64,000 bases of DNA. Source: Diorhabda sublineata (taxonomy: Eukaryota; Arthropoda; Insecta; Coleoptera; Chrysomelidae). Positions 10,600-22,560 of this stretch are shown here, piece after piece. Made by a program: the position numbers and the translations under genes. Below the pieces are notes generated by a model, which ran no database searches, was not told where the DNA came from, and saw only the letters and a list, made by a program, of their open reading frames with translations. How positions within the stretch are numbered: the first letter of the stretch is position 1; each line of letters begins with the position of its first letter. The DNA lies in contig NC_079474.1 of NCBI RefSeq assembly GCF_026230105.1, forward strand, positions 6,148,187 through 6,212,186, written 5' to 3'.

Positions 10600-11925
10600 C
10601 GAATTATAATTTGGAATGATTCAACGTAGAGCATATTAAAAATATTCGATAGCCACAAACAACTAACAAAAAATAGCTTTTCTCATCAAATCGTTAAATG
10701 AAATTTTGGATAAGTTAAAAAATACCAAACAAAAAACTTCTTCGACTGCCACAAACGTGTAATTTTTGAGTGAATAGATTTTTTCGAATTGATGAAGTCT
10801 GTCAAATGTGACGTTTCTGCTTGTTTACTAACTTGATTACTTACAAATCATACAGTATAAAAACTGACGTATGTCATGTCACATTTGAATAACGTCACCA
10901 AAATTTGAAAGTATGCAGACTAAAGAGGTTTTTCCTTTGGAGAAGTGCAAGCCTGTGGAAAAAAGCTGCCAAGGCACGTCTTTCTCGATAACTACAACTT
11001 ACAGATGTTCAATATCTCCACACGGTAGGAACCACTCGAATTACTTGACTGTAATAGTGTGTACCCTCTGGTGCTTGCTTTTTACATAAAAAAAACTATA
11101 CTCCTGAAGCGAAAAAACACTCGAAACAGGGCGATTGTGCTCCAGAAAAGACAAAGACAACCCTCGTAATCCCTACCGTACATTATTGGAAGAGCAAGAG
11201 GTGCTATTTGAAATTTTTTATGGTAGATTATTTATTAAGGATAATCCACTAAACTGCAACGATCCGTTTCTTATTGCCCGAAACTGTATATTGCATGTTT
11301 CTTTAAAAATCATATTCGTAACGTTCCACTAACAAATTTTATAGTGGGAAGATGGAAAAAAGCCAAGAAATTTACGTGCCAACAAACATTCTTTCGTTTC
11401 AGATCTACGCAGTATTTTCAAAAAGATCAATTTAAAATCTTGTAATCTATTTACATCGTTGTCAATAAAAAAATAAACCCGAAGTAAAAACATACTATTT
11501 GCACTTTTCGATTCGCACGCGCGAGTAGGACGAGATAGATATTTATCATTCTTATAGAAGTAGTTTTCTTACTCCCTCTGAAAAACATAATATAGTTCAT
11601 ATCAGGGGTGTCCAGCGGGTTGATCGCGACTATTAGCTCAGTCGATCGTAGAAAGGCAGACAATATAAATACTTACAGTTTGGCAAATACAGAGTTAACG
11701 TCGAAAACATACGAGAGGCATGAAGTTAAAATGTATATAAAAAGTAATCGGATAACAAAGGCGAATTAGTAGTAAATCAATCAAAGTACTAAATTCTGTA
11801 CCTCAGAATAAAATATATATTTGGTATCCAGTCAAAACAATGACACATTAGAACTGACAATAGTGGTCAAGTGTATTTCCATGAGGGATCGTACTAATCC
11901 CTACTACCATCATCCAGTAACGCGC
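10600..11925. other. cnn intron 2, unassigned with one dispersed repeat
   Basis: 10600-10860 may contain the promoter of the alternative cnn exon. 11032-11095 is the diverged partner of 3290-3360. Downstream, 11135-11330 has an open plus frame (CSRKDKDNPRNPYRTLLEEQ...) that reads like a coding remnant but matches no family I recognise. 11600-11660 contains GGTTGATCGCGAC and TCGATCG-like words. Confidence 0.35.
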
Positions 11926-11929
11926 ACTT

Positions 11930-12145
11930 TCATTCCCGTATTTGCCAAAGTGTAGACTTTCTCTGGTGACACCACTTCATAAAGAGCTCGTACTGTTTTT
12001 CGTAACTTGCACGAAATTTATACGGCAACGAATTAAGACCGACCGCATTGCATTCTTCGGTGAGATCAGGTGGCGTGGATTCTAGTAACTCTTCATCGCT
12101 GATGTTTTCTTTTTCATCATCATTCATATTCATTAATTTAGACAA
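11930..12145 (-). mobile_element. possible Crypton-like tyrosine-recombinase N-terminal fragment
   Basis: ATG at 12145 starts an acidic leader (DDEKENISDEELLESTPPDL) and then YEKQYELFMKWCHQRK, which resembles the SAM-like N-terminal region of Crypton-type recombinases (a 'YEKEY..F..W' pattern, then SLW). The text jumps from HQRK to STLW, suggesting an internal deletion, and then stops. The catalytic Arg/His/Tyr domain is absent. The family call is from memory of the pattern and is tentative. Confidence 0.4.
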
Positions 12146-12149
12146 AACA

Positions 12150-13080
12150 AATAATTTCAGAAAATTAAAAATTTAAGGTTATGCAAAATCATCGAAGTGA
12201 AACTGTCAACTGTCAACATTCAAGTGGCAGAGCGTCCCGAAAGTGTTTTGCAGTACAGAACTGTCACTTTCACTACATGGAACACTCAAAACGCAACTTT
12301 CGGTATGTAAATGAATACAGAACGAATAACTTTCAGATGGCGTCGTCTTAAAAAGCAATTTGCAAACATTGAAATCACAATTAATAATCAAAGAAAACAT
12401 GTTAATCACACTCGATACTATTTTTTATAAAAACTGCGTCGTCAATAACCAAAGAGAGAATGATTTAAAGAAAGTACTTTAGAATTAGATACTAGTCTTA
12501 GAAGTTAGGACATATTTGAATTGAGGCGTGGAAATTTTCATATATGAAAACAGACATTGCTTATGAGACACTTCTGTATGTCAAATAGACATCAGAAACC
12601 TAGCTTAAGTGTTGTCAAGTCACGGTTCCTTTAAACTACCCACGGATGTTACGAGAGAGATCCTTTTTCTATCCGATCATCATTATTCAGCTTGTTTCTT
12701 ACCCTCATTAAAAATCATGTGATTGACCTATCAATATTAATAAGGAACGATTACGTTCTAAATATTTAATATTGTCCAACGGCGGCAGACTAAATAAAAA
12801 TGCACTGGTTCATTTGACCTCTAACCAACACAATATCGCGTTTTAAGTGACGACAACGGTCAATGATATTTATATGTATATACTAACATCGTCAGTACTT
12901 ATGAATGATAATATACAATTGTTAATATCCAGTGGTAGGCTGAAATCATGAATAAAAATAATAAAAATTGAGTAAACTTTGTTGAAAAACACACTTTATT
13001 GGAAATGTACTAATAATTAAAAGCTGATGAAACTTATCCTTTTTTTAAATGGGATCGCACGTCTCTATGGATCTAATAAT
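12150..13080. other. cnn intron 2, nothing recognised
   Basis: AT-rich, short frames only. 12206-12330 holds sequence reminiscent of non-autonomous element ends (GTCAACTGTCAAC) but no TIR pair was confirmed. Confidence 0.25.
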
Positions 13081-13089
13081 ATCCTCTTG

Positions 13090-13380
13090 ATATTATAGTC
13101 CGGTCAAATTAGACCAAAAAATAAGAGTGAAGTTACATCAAATCATAATAAGCTGAAAATCAGTGAAATCGTTCAATATTTGATAATAAACAAAATGTTT
13201 TTTTCGATTTTCAGCAAAACGGTAAGTTTTATCATAAAAATACCTCAGACAAAAATTGTAGATAAAATTATCTATAAAAAATGTATACTTTTTTTCCTAC
13301 GAGCAACCGTTTCTGAGATATAACGATTCAAAAAGTTGTAAAAGTTGTAATCGTCATAACATGCATGAGTACGCCATGTA
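13090..13380. repeat. dispersed repeat beginning TATAGTCCGGTCAAA
   Basis: The block TATAGTCCGGTCAAATTAGACC followed by AAATAAGAGTGAAG and AAAATCAGT recurs at 30276-30420 with moderate divergence. The long-TIR mariner at 13383 is inserted in or at the end of this copy. It is likely one end of a non-autonomous DNA element. Confidence 0.55.
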
Positions 13381-13382
13381 TA

Positions 13383-15211
13383 TAGTGCTTTTCAGATAAA
13401 AGTATCCACCTTTAATAACTTGTGTAATACTGGTATTTAGAAAAAATCCAAAAACACGTCAATTTATGTTGGAAGGGGCAAGCATTATGGCTTATTTAAA
13501 CTTACTGGAAAAGCCATCCCTTCACCCCTAGCAGCATCCCCTTTATTTTTTTAAATTACTTGTCATATTTTTTATGTAAAATTTGGATACTCCTCTTTGA
13601 GCTGATTTCAAAAATGTATAATACTTGTAGGTTAAAGTGGTTAGTTTATGAGATAAACAATTTTTCTTTTAAGAGCACAAATTTTACTTATTATTTACTT
13701 TCACCTTATTTGCCTGTACTAAAATGGGTTGTACAACAGTTCAAACTCTTTAATCTTTTTAACCGTGCTATTTATTCTACTTAAAAAATCCAAACAACAA
13801 AAAACTGTACTTTTTATTGAAGTTTGACATTGTCAACTAGAATTTGTAGTCACTATGGATAGTGTAATTTGATAAATTTATTTTGTTTCTCTGAAATGGT
13901 TTACTCTTTGCAAGAAAGAATTGAAATTGTAGGTTTATACTACCAAAATAATAATTGTGCAAGAGCTGCTGCTAGAATATTTAACGAATTACATGACGGA
14001 AGACATGCAACTCATAAGTATGTAATTCAACTGATGGAGAAATTTACCACAACATGGTCTGTTTGCAATAAAGTGCATAAGCGAGAGGGACTCGTAAATA
14101 ACGAAACAATCCAAGTGGCAATTTTAGGGCAAGTCAGCTTAGAGGCTCAACAACCCCAATCGTTGTCAACAATAACAATAATCCACAATTGTTAAACAAT
14201 ATTTGCTTTTATGATGAATGCTCATGGTCATTAAATGGCTTAGTAAGTAGGCATAATTGTAGATATTGGGCTGAAAGTGATCCACATATTATGCGTGAAT
14301 TCCATACACAACATCCCCAAAAGTTAAACGTTTGGTGTGGTATCCTAGGTGACCACATTGTCGGACCTTTCTTCATCAACGGAAATTTAAATGGTGAATC
14401 ATATCTTGAGTTACTCAGGGAAGGGGTTGACCCACGTATTACAACAATAATAGAAAATGATGATAACCTTTCCGAAAATTTACTGGTATTTCAACAAGAC
14501 GGAGCTCCCCCACACTATGCTATGCCTGTCCGACAATTTTTAAACGAAACATTCCCCGCTCGTAGGATGGAGATGATGGAGTGGCCACCTAGGTCACCGG
14601 ATTTAACACCCCTAGACTTCTTTTTATGGGGGTATTTAAAAACAAAAGTTTATGCTACCCAACCAGAATCTCTGGATGATTTACGAGAGAGGATAGAAAA
14701 TGAATGCCGACAATTAAATCCAGCCGTATTAAGCAATGTCAGAGAGGCATTTCAAAATATATTATACCATTGTATGGAAGTGAATGGTACTCATTTTGAA
14801 CACTTATTGTAACCTCATAATAAATAGCACAGTTAAAAAGATTAAAGAGTTTGAACTGTTGTACAACCCATTTTAGTACAGGCAAATAAGGTGAAAGTAA
14901 ATAATAAGTAAAATTTGTGCTCTTAAAAGAAAAATTGTTTATCTCATAAACTAACCACTTTGACCTACAAGTATTATACATTTTTGAAATCAGCTCAAAG
15001 AGGAGTATCCAAATTTTACATAAAAAATATGACAAGTAATTTAAAACATAAAGGGGATGCTGCTAGGGGTGAGGGGGTGGCTTTTCCAGTAAGTTTAAAT
15101 AAGCCATAATGCTTGCCCCTTCCAACATAAATTGACGTGTTTTTGGATTTTTTCTAAATACCAGTATTACAAAAGTTATTAAAGGTGGATACTTTTATCT
15201 GAAAAGCACTG
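13383..15211 (+). mobile_element. complete-ended Tc1/mariner element with about 395-bp TIRs
   Basis: The left arm 13383-13780 and the right arm 14820-15211 are near-identical inverted repeats, beginning YAGTGCTTTTCAG and flanked by TA (13381-13382 and 15212-15213). The interior encodes a transposase in two frames. 13869-14195 gives an N-terminal HTH (MVYSLQERIEIVGLYYQNNN). 14189-14812 gives the catalytic domain: CFYDECSWSLNG (D1), FQQDGAPPHYA (D2), EWPPRSPDLTPLDFFLWGYL (D3) and a C-terminal NGTHFEHLL. By my count 38 residues separate D2 and D3. A deletion at about 14170-14190 removes the second HTH and region before D1, so it is not autonomous. Confidence 0.92.
14189..14812 (+). pseudogene. 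mariner-like transposase catalytic domain
   Basis: A 207-codon uninterrupted frame begins just before the first catalytic Asp (NNICFYDECSWSLNG), continues through VWCGILGDHIVGPFF, the second Asp (VFQQDGAPPHYAMP) and the third (SPDLTPLDFFLWGYLKTKVY), and ends HFEHLL-stop. All three carboxylates of the DDD triad are kept, which is unusual among the mariner remnants here. The N-terminal DNA-binding half is in another frame and internally deleted, so the protein as it stands would lack a normal N-terminus. Related to insect DD41D-like transposases but with a shorter D2-D3 spacing. Confidence 0.85.
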
Positions 15212-15373
15212 TATACATCTCCCGAGTTGTAATATATGTTTAAATATTTTTCTATCGATCATTATAACTCACACTTTAAATATAAAATATACGTAAGTTA
15301 TAACTATAAGAATATCAGGTAGAAAGAAACCCAGTCTGCATTTTACAGGAGGGGTAAAATAACAGTTTTTAAA

Positions 15374-16060
15374 ATGTTTGGAAAACAAAATTTAGTTCAA
15401 TGTGCTGAAGTTTTTAGAAGCAGTAATTCAACTCGACAAGAAATTATCACTAACGGCATTCGCTTTCTTTTTTCTATGTACGGAGTATATAAAAATACCA
15501 AAAGTAAAAAACAAGTTCAATTAGCTTGTCTTCCTCCAATCCCAGTTGCTGCTCATCAACATCTTTTTCGGGTATATTACCAAGTTCAAGTGTGGCTTGG
15601 TAATCAACTAGACCCTACAGACTGGGGTTGGAAGTTGGTGAACAATGCATTAGAACCAGTCCAATCTTTACTTCCACCCGCGCCGGAAAAACTGCCCAAC
15701 ACAATTTTTTGCAGCTGCAAAAAGGGATGCAGTGCAAAATGTGGTTGCAAAAAAGTTAGACTGTTTCGTTCTCTGGCATGTACAAATTGACAAGTCCGGT
15801 CGTGCTCTAACGTTGAATCACCAACAATGGAGGATTCGTTTGATTCGGACGAGGTGACATGCGATACATCGCAATTTACATGCACCTCGAATGAAGATGA
15901 ATAACAAGAAGAATATCAAGAAGAAGAACAAGAAGAAGATCAAGAAGAAGAAGAACAACAAGAAGAATTTGAAAGCTACGAATCTGGTATGGAACTTATT
16001 GAACATCACTGGGACAAGTATATGGAGCTAAATACCTATATTTTGGTTTGAACACTGCCG
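15374..16060 (+). pseudogene. CXC-type Cys-rich repetitive-element protein remnant
   Basis: From 15374 the frame codes TRQEIITNGIRFLFSMYGVY, QVQLACLPPIPVAAHQHLFR, VYYQVQVWLGN, DWGWKLVNNALEPVQ, LLPPAPEKLPNTIFCSCKKG and CSAKCGCKKVRLF...LACTN. This is a 'NTIFC.CKKGC..KCGCKK.GL.CS..C..C' cysteine array like a tesmin CXC domain. I know this sequence type as a repeated arthropod protein of unknown role. A stop at 15788 precedes an acidic Glu/Gln/Asp tract (15890-15980) and a related C-terminus. It begins about 160 bp right of the mariner end. Confidence 0.6.
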
Positions 16061-16069
16061 TATTTAACG

Positions 16070-17335
16070 CACGACACCATATTTCATATCATACTGCAGA
16101 TTTCCCTAATGCATCCAGAAAATCTATATGAATTTACAATTTTAATGCAAGTATATTAAAATCCAAAAACCGTTTGCCTTATTTTAAAAATTATTATTCA
16201 CCATACATTTAGTTGGCATGAAATAACTTTCAATTGGGTACGGTATTTTTAATGGAAATGAAAATGTCCGTTTATGAGATGAATATCGTCAGGCATCGTT
16301 TAATTGTTTCTGTGTTCCTAATTTAAAAATGCCGAGTACGCTTGGATTCATCGTACAAAAATTATTATTGCTGACAAATACGAACAATAATTCTTTCAAG
16401 ACAAAATTTAAAAACACCTACCATTAATTTTACTTTTATTATTTTCTTTTAGAATAAATGAGTGTTTGAAGTAGCAAATGGTGCCGAATCGTCTAGTTTT
16501 GTTATTTTAGACCAAGGTCAATAATTTTTGAAACCAAAAAAAAAATGATAGTAGGAAAAAGAGGAGAATATAATAAAAATTGAAGGGAAAATAGTTTACG
16601 GGCGATTTGAGGTCAGGAAGGCCAGGGGTAAAAAACGATTTCTGACAAAACTACAAGTCCTATTGAAAAAAAGGCAAATAGTAAAGTTGTAGGTAATGAG
16701 AAGATCTACAATTTTTGTATTCACACCTTTTTTACATAACCTCAAAATATTTAAGACCTACACCTATGGCCGACACCGAAATTGAGCCCAACTGGACGGA
16801 ATTCCCCATTTTATTACTCTATACATTTCCGAAATAGACTGTAACAATTAAATGATATATTTTTGTTTAACTTGTGGATATTCCTTTCGGAATATTGACT
16901 ATTGGAATACAACATATTGTATTTCCACCCTCGAATACTCAATTATCGATTTAATTGTATTGGAAATAAAATAATGATAATGAAGGTTCGTCAATTCTTC
17001 GGTTACTGAACACAATGAAATAAAACACCCATATCATTAAAGAAAATTATAATCGTTAAATTGCTCCTCGTTTAAAACCACAGGATAAGGAGTGGCGATT
17101 TCTTCAAAAATGATCATGGGACCTTATCACATTATCATATGGGATTATCACAAAATAAAAATCTCTTATTCGCTTATTTAAATTAATAAAAGTGTAAGTG
17201 CAACGTATATGATTAGATTCTCATTGACAAAAAATTGCAGCAGATTATAGAATTGATCGGATTATACGTTATTGACCTTTTCTTATACTCAATGACTCTC
17301 AGATATCATAAATGAATTTTGAAAAATACGCCACT
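16070..17335. other. cnn intron 2, unassigned AT-rich DNA
   Basis: Only short frames. 16590-16800 (GGTCAGGAAGGCCAGGGG..., GACCTACACCTATGGCCGAC) is less AT-rich and may be part of a non-autonomous element. No paired ends seen. Confidence 0.25.
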
Positions 17336-17340
17336 TGTTC

Positions 17341-17430
17341 ATGAAAGTATGAAAGGAGGGAACAAGCACTTGAACCGTAGAGAGAAGCCTAAAGTATGGT
17401 TAACTTATAGTGAGATATAGCATAGAGATT
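17341..17430. repeat. dispersed repeat, partner at 56425-56505
   Basis: GGGAACAAGCACTTGAACSG, then AGAGAAGCCT and TATGGTYAACTT, occur in both places in the same orientation, in introns 2 and 1. Family unknown. Confidence 0.6.
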
Positions 17431-19730
17431 ATATCTTGTATATGTTACAGGAAAAGTAGATTGTTGGGGAGAGTAGACTCTGCCTAGGAAGAGTTAACTC
17501 TTACTAAAAGTTTTAGTAAAAGTTGGATGAGAATAAATAGATCAACTTTACCTATGAAGAGTTAACTATACCTACTGTGGTTTAGTAAAAGTTTTGTTTA
17601 TGTTTATTCCAGTTTATTAGTTATTTACTGTCTTTACCGTTGTCTTCCCGTTCACGTGTCTATTTGATGCTATTAACAACAGCGACCAAGGATTCAGTAA
17701 GTGTTTACATTTCAATAATTAGTTGCAAACTGAAAAATAACATTACAAACATAAAAAGAAAATTAAATATATCATTCGAATTGCCACAATACAAATAAAA
17801 TGTTATATAGACGATTCAATGGAAATAGTGATTTCTGAAATTATTTTTTAGGTTGATCCATATCTGCATTCCAATTTTCAGTATCGCGTCTAGTTACATC
17901 TGCTCCAATTTGTGTACACAATTTTTATTTGTATGTAAATTTTGAAATGTTCAAAAAGTATAATGAAATTAATCCCCGCACACTGAAGTTTCAAAAATTT
18001 TGAAGGTTGTTCTACTGCATTCCAAAACGGCATAAGGCTGAGAATGAAACTTTCAAAAACACTTTTAAGGTATTACAATTAAGACAGTTGTTCCAGAATA
18101 TTGTTTTCCAAAAAAAAATTATAATATCCCACTACCACCTCAATGTGGTGTAATCGCTAAGTTGTTCCACAAAACAATCCTGGAACAACCCCAAACAATC
18201 ACTAAAATCGCAATACTTTGGAAATGTCATTCCAGTTCAAAAAAACAAACTCAATTATCTGTAAAAGCTTCGTTCTCAGCCCTATGCAACTCTGGAGCAA
18301 AATACAACAAACCTAGAACAACCACTAAACTCTAGGAAAACCTATAACAACTCATCTAATAGCGATTTGTCGAAATTAATATTAATGCTAGTTGCAAACT
18401 TTTTGTTGGACCATCCTATATATGTTTCTAACATAGAAAACAGTGATAGGCCGAAAATTCGCCGGTTGCATTCACGGATATTCCCCTATTTATTCATATT
18501 CGTATTTGCATGCATTCGCAAAATTTCTGCGAATGGAAATATCAGAAAAAAAAACAATTTCAAGTCACTTAACCTCGTAAGCACATTATCAGTCTTCACT
18601 TTATCATTTGGTATTATTCATTTATTACTTTACTTTGGGCAATGAACCTCAATAATTAAATTTTATTAGAACTCATCAAACAAAAAGCATATATAGAGGG
18701 TGTTCTGGGAATATGTTCTCATACGATCTCTCGTTTCTGAGTTATAGGCCTTTAAAGTTGCGAAATCAGAACTTATAATTTTCTAAATTATAATTTCGAA
18801 CATTACGAATTTGAATGAATATAATCAAAATGTGAGTAAACCGCATTTCAAATAAGCGAATCTCGAGGCTTCTTTCGCAAACTATGAGGCAGAAATTTTG
18901 TGGTAAAGTCTTCCTCTTTAGGTGATGAGTATCTTCGGTACCACTTCAAGAATTACATTCCAGATTTTGATATCGAATGTTGAGTGAACAAATGGAAAAT
19001 AATGAGTGCAGTATGGGTTACATATAATTGGATAATTTTTAGTGGGTATCGTTGCATTGGAGTGTAATACGTATTAAAGGAATCGGAGGTTCACGTTCTT
19101 CATTTTGAGCGCTGATAGGTCGAAAGGAGACAAAATAGTGTGAAATGCAGTATCCACACCTCGTAACTAACAACAAATTTTCTAGCAAAGTTATTTAGAC
19201 TTTGATCACTTTGTGTACTACTAGATTTTTAAGGTTGCTGTTCCGTACCTACTAGCATTTCCTTTATGAATAAATTTTATTCCTTAAAGTCGCTCACTCG
19301 GTAGAATTTATAATAAAATTTTATTGGATCGTAGCCATTTAAAAATACAAAAATAACTATAACTATAACTAACAAACGACGAGTAACATCCAACCCAATT
19401 TAAAGATTAGGAAACCGTTGTTGAAAGATGAAATATAAGCTGAATGAAACACACGTCGACTCCAACATCGCTTTTATATTTTTAATGTATCTCATTTAAA
19501 AAAATATTCGTTATAATGACTTCTTATTCAACCATCTTTTATTCAGTGTAAGTCAGGTGTAGCTCTTTACATTCTGTTTTTAGCTTTCGGGCTACAGTAA
19601 CGATATATTTTATCCATCTCTTTCAGGGTCTTCCTATAATTCTTTTTTTTTCTTTTTCGAGTTCTTTAAAATGTTATCTTATAAGACTATTCGTTTTCTT
19701 TGCTAGTATACTGACCAACGCAGCTTGGGC
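17431..19730. other. cnn intron 2, unassigned
   Basis: 17490-17600 repeats GAGTTAACT..., TTTAGTAAAAGTT twice. 18000-18340 repeats GTTGTTCCA/TGGAACAAC words. 18690-19310 resembles the non-coding part of a DNA element. No protein motif found. Confidence 0.3.
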
Positions 19731-19734
19731 TACG

Positions 19735-20060
19735 CTACCTACAGAGGTCGACATCTTGATCAATGCATTTACGGCAACGTTTCTTAACGGAAAGACAAGT
19801 CCTGCGAAGCATGTCAAGCTGTCCACGAAGAATTTCAAATTTTACTTCAAATTGCAGTTCGAAGATCGGGAAGGGTGCGTAGTCCTCTTGCAAAAAAGAG
19901 GTCCTTGAGAAGGCCCCAGAGGGGTGTGAGGTCACATGATCGTGCGAGCCACTCAACGAATCCTCGTCTGCTCTATCCATTCTCCAAAATGAACATCAAG
20001 GTACTCCTGCACATATAACGCGTAGTGCTGAAATGATAGATATTCGCGAGGGATTGTTGT
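19735..20060 (-). mobile_element. mariner-like transposase C-terminal fragment
   Basis: Read leftwards: QHYALYVQEYLDVHFGEWIE, then in a second frame RRGFVEWLARSCDLTPLWGL and LKDLFFARGLRTLPDLRTAI, then KRCRKCIDQD. This is the D2-D3 stretch and tail of the same group as 13383-15211 (usual form RRGP.EWPARSPDLTPLDFFLWG.LK). A four-residue deletion removes the DFFL segment containing the third Asp. Confidence 0.65.
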
Positions 20061-20611
20061 CCATTTGCCCACGTAAATTTTCAAGCATTTTCTTTGGCTC
20101 CACGAGAGCGTTGTCTGACATTTACCATCCTCTGTATACTGTCATATTCTAGTCCGTTTGGTTCTTGTACAGAGTTCGGAAATTTGTTTCTCAAGCTTAT
20201 TTCCATGATTGTTTGAGTTACTTTTACTACCAACATCAACAATAGAGAAAGATCACGAGAAAAAGATACTTCCTACGGCCTAGATTAAACGTAGTGTTTT
20301 ATTGTGGTTATTCAGAATCAATTTTAGGAAACTGATTTGGTATACAAAAACTTCTCCGTCGTAAATATCTATGGATTCAACTTTATGTTCAAAAACTACA
20401 GTCAACTGACTGGTATTGATGTTGGGTTATACCTCAAGAATAAAACCATTAATAGTTGGTTACAAAATAATCTCATGATCCTGTTAACTGGCTATCGTAT
20501 GATTATTTTCTTTTGGGTATATTTAATACATCGATGTTGAACAAGAATTTGGCGATGCATTGGCAAAATATGACTACCATAGATGGTAAAAATATATTCG
20601 AATATACTCAC

Positions 20612-20667
20612 TTGAAAACGTTCCATCGTGTTCCAGAGTAACTTCTTGAAGTTGACTTGGACTAGTA
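20612..20667 (-). CDS. cnn: cnn exon 2, 56-nt short exon
   Basis: A pyrimidine-rich acceptor (TTTGTTTCAG) precedes 56 coding bases, followed by a GTGAGT donor at 20611-20606. With the two bases from exon 1 it codes C-TSPSQLQEVTLEHDGTFS plus one extra base. The 'LQEVTLE..GTF' run before CM1 is the kind of conserved pre-CM1 segment I associate with centrosomin family members. The leftover A joins the AT at the start of exon 3 to give Asn. It sits between introns of 40.7 kb and 12.7 kb, so it would be easy to miss or skip. A mariner remnant ends about 550 bp downstream of its donor and another begins 36 bp upstream of its acceptor. Confidence 0.8.
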
Positions 20668-20703
20668 CTGAAACAAAGAGAAATTAACATTATTACTATT
20701 GTA

Positions 20704-21733
20704 CGAGGATATACTGAAAAATTCTTAGCCTACTATATAGCCAAACAAAATTTCAATGTCAAAATATTTTATTATTCAACATATTCTCCTCTCAATTGGA
20801 TATAGCGAACCTGCAACGTCTCTCGACCTTTCAAAAAAATGTTTCCTCTTGCTCTGCAAACCAGACCTCTACAGCTTTTATTACCTCCTCGTTTGAAAAA
20901 AATTTACGACCTTTTAAACTTTTTTTCAATTGAGGAAAGCGATAATAGTCGGACGGAGCCAAATCTGGGGGTGTTCTAGTAATTCAAACCCTAAATCACG
21001 AATTTTTTGCATAGCAACATAAGATTTGTGTGCAAGGGCGTTGTCCTGCAAAAACAAAACACCATTGGATAGCTTTCCGCGTCTTTGCTCTTTAATTTTT
21101 TCCTGTAGAGTGGTCGGTAATGTCGAATAGTAATCTAATTCCAAAAATCAATCAAGATTATTCCATGACAATCCCAAAAAACTGAAGCAGGAACTTTTCC
21201 AGCAGATTTTTTGACACTAAACTTCTTAGGTCTTGTAGAACCAGAGTGTCGCCATTCCATAGATTGTTGCTTTGTTTCTGAATTGTAGAAATGTACCCAA
21301 GTCTCATCCATAGTAACAATTCGGTAGACAAAGAAGTCTACATCGTTTTCAAATCGAGCACAGATCTAACGCGATGCTTCTACCCTTGCACGCTTTTGGT
21401 GAACATTCAAACATTTGGGGACCCATTTTTTCCCATGTCCAAACTGCATCGATATTTTCGGGTCATCATCTTCAATGGAAAATTTACCTCTTTTGAAGCT
21501 TGCAGTTCAATTTTTCACGGTCGCAAGACGGCTCGATACTCCAATTTTTCGATTGTCACAAATTCGGTGGGCATCTTTTTTCTTTTAATTTATTGCGTAA
21601 CCCTGGTTTACTTTTTTAAACGTTAAACTTTACACTTACACTTCTAATAAGTTATTTTTCATTGCTATGGTAACGCAATATTTTGTTTATGCATGGAACT
21701 GGTCTAGGCTAACTAGATATCAATACATCCTCG
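20704..21733 (-). mobile_element. mariner copy 1 of family M1, both ends present
   Basis: Ends CGAGGATATACTGAAAA and (reversed) CGAGGATGTATTGATA are flanked by TA (20702-20703, 21734-21735). Read leftwards it carries pieces of MPTEFVTIEKLEY, WVHF..., GKLSNGVLFLQDNALAHKSY (D2), then PDLAPSDYYRFPQLKKSLKG (D3) and a NEEVIKAVEVWFAEQEE tail. D1 (MDETWV) is readable in another frame. Multiple frameshifts; the second HTH is deleted. At 1,030 bp it is shorter than an intact mariner. It starts 36 bp upstream of cnn exon 2. Confidence 0.88.
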
Positions 21734-21739
21734 TAAGGT

Positions 21740-22235
21740 AAAGTTGCGCAGTTCGCTGGAAGTTGGTTAAATGAACATTTATTCATTTAAAAAGATTTTT
21801 TTACTTGTTTTTAAACTTGACTTGTTTTGAACAAAATTTGGTGTTAAATTTTCTGCCAAATACCCCGTAGTGTAAAATCCGGATATTCTTCCTAGGTCAT
21901 GAATACTCTTGTTTCATTTTCAAAAGTGTCACAAGCTCTGAAAAACTGGCGACACAAATTTATCCTTGTACAGTCATTCTTTTACTAGTCAAAATACTTC
22001 TCTGATTTCAAAATTAGCCAGATTTCCAATATCATCTGTAAAATTTTACATAACTCTGACATCGATTAACTAAACATTTTTTACGTGGAAAAACAGTTGA
22101 AAGAGCCGAGGAAAAGTTACATAAATATGTGTAAATGGTTTTCTGCTTTCAAAGAGACAGTATGGACACGGATGATGCTAAACGTCCAGAACTTTTCACT
22201 TAAGATAACTAATAAAAAAGTCAATATATGAATCC
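21740..22235. other. cnn intron 1, nothing recognised
   Basis: AT-rich, no frames of note, no repeats detected. Confidence 0.25.
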
Positions 22236-22239
22236 AACA

Positions 22240-22560
22240 CCAATATTACAATATTTTGTATGGAAGGTTACATATGCAAAAGCTATCTACAAGATGGCTG
22301 CAGCAATTGCTTAATGCTGATCAAAAGCTCGTGCGCATTAAAAATTTAAACGATATCTTCAAACATAATCACATTAATTGTCGATATGTCACAGCTGGGT
22401 TCTCAACATTTGAAAAAATAACTTTGATGGAAAGCGCCTTTAGACAAATAAAGAGGTATGGGTATTATGCGAAATATTATTTTCTTATTGTTTCAAAAGA
22501 TTGGAAACTCGCTGGACTAATTGTGTAGAGTTGAAAGGACATTACCTTGAAAAATAAAGA
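22240..22560 (+). mobile_element. mariner fragment with internal deletion
   Basis: NILYGRLHMQKLSTRWLQQL LNADQKLVRI is the end of the second HTH and linker (usual 'HILHE.L.M.KLSARWVPRLLT.DQK..R'). After short unclear text, a shifted frame near 22500 reads TNCVELKGHYLEK, the typical C-terminal 'RW.KCI.LKGDYVEK'. All catalytic residues are gone. Confidence 0.6.

Noticed and set aside
15818..16009. Phe/Leu-rich minus frame looking like a membrane protein
   Set aside because: It is the antisense of a Glu/Asp-rich (GAA)n-like coding tract of the plus-strand remnant.
19735..19980. 81-codon minus frame as a host gene
   Set aside because: A neighbouring frame on the same strand reads EWLARSCDLTPL..LLKDL, a mariner C-terminus; the longer frame is its shadow.
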